DNA of 64,000 bases from Gonocerus acuteangulatus (Eukaryota; Arthropoda; Insecta; Hemiptera; Coreidae): positions 74,365,353-74,429,352 of the forward strand of contig OX328130.1 of assembly GCA_946811695.1 (NCBI GenBank). The letters run 5' to 3'. Each line of letters begins with the position of its first letter. Position 1 is the first letter of the stretch. The position numbers and the translations under genes were made by a program. The notes under the pieces are model-generated. The model had not been told where the DNA came from. It was given only the letters and a program-made list of their open reading frames with translations, and did no database searches. Below are positions 63,920 to 64,000 of this stretch, in pieces.

Positions 63920-63925
<6 letters not shown>
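63396..63925 (+). mobile_element. 5'-truncated Jockey LINE (reverse transcriptase end and 3' UTR)
   Basis: 89 open codons (63396-63665, TGA): SKIRRIQTFQSKVLRTIVDA, PFYVSNFNLHKDLNIPLV, then HPLSPPRRLKRHWPRDLLQ. The VLRxIVDAPFYVSN and LHxDLxIP blocks define the C-terminal thumb region of Jockey reverse transcriptases, seen in broken form at 15340. The 3' UTR runs to the TA run at 63925. Interrupts the satellite-progenitor element. Confidence 0.82.

Positions 63926-63987
<62 letters not shown>
63926..63987. repeat. (TA)n microsatellite
   Basis: Pure TA run after the Jockey 3' end. Confidence 0.95.
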
Positions 63988-63993
<6 letters not shown>

Positions 63994-64000
63994 AAAGTTA

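Noticed and set aside
61850..64000. RRM1/RRM2 exons of hnRNP L upstream of 60461
   Set aside because: I looked on the minus strand for RRM-like blocks with splice sites and found none; they are probably beyond the window.

Overview
The window looks like an AT-rich, repeat-dominated animal nuclear genome, most likely an insect. It has spliced exons with GT/AG borders and kilobase introns, an hnRNP L/smooth-type RNA-binding protein gene, Jockey-like and restriction-like-endonuclease (RLE) non-LTR retrotransposon debris, tRNA-derived SINEs, several classes of MITE and abundant (TA)n. A hemipteran is a reasonable guess from the repeat style, but the sequence does not prove it. There is no bacterial, organellar or rRNA content.

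Layout: (1) 1-12845 is one satellite array of 85-bp monomers mixed with 59-bp deletion variants, closed by a 200-N assembly gap; its last monomer fragment runs into a flank at 13046-13300. (2) 13301-26600 is gene-poor. It holds two 5'-truncated Jockey copies with target-site duplications (one with a 5' inversion), a 45/137-bp minisatellite, a PIF/Harbinger-like element carrying a nested fold-back element, and a cluster of G-rich MITEs. (3) 26600-39036 is a field of fold-back elements, Penelope-like 3' ends, a dispersed family called here repeat A, a hAT insertion inside repeat A, and an internally deleted piggyBac element. (4) 39037-60461 holds the only convincing host gene: the 3' half of an hnRNP L homologue on the minus strand, seven coding exons with RRM3, RRM4 and the stop codon. 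Its introns carry SINEs, RLE retrotransposon 3' ends, a 2.9-kb fold-back element split by a repeat A copy, minisatellites, nested MITEs and a tandem duplication interrupted by a LINE. The 5' exons (RRM1, RRM2, promoter) lie upstream beyond 60461 and were not found before the window end. (5) 60462-64000 is intronic or upstream sequence with an RLE retrotransposon end, a Jockey end and, at 62830-63395, a single dispersed copy of the sequence from which the satellite monomer appears to derive.

The most notable observations are the dispersed element that matches both the satellite monomer and the unique flank of the array, the higher-order structure of the array (a 1282-bp multimer and a block repeated about 7272 bp apart), and several long inverted repeats. 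One of these lies in a gene intron and would make a long double-stranded RNA when transcribed. Insertion order can be read at several nested sites from target-site duplications. All family assignments were made by eye from motifs and termini; no database search was run.
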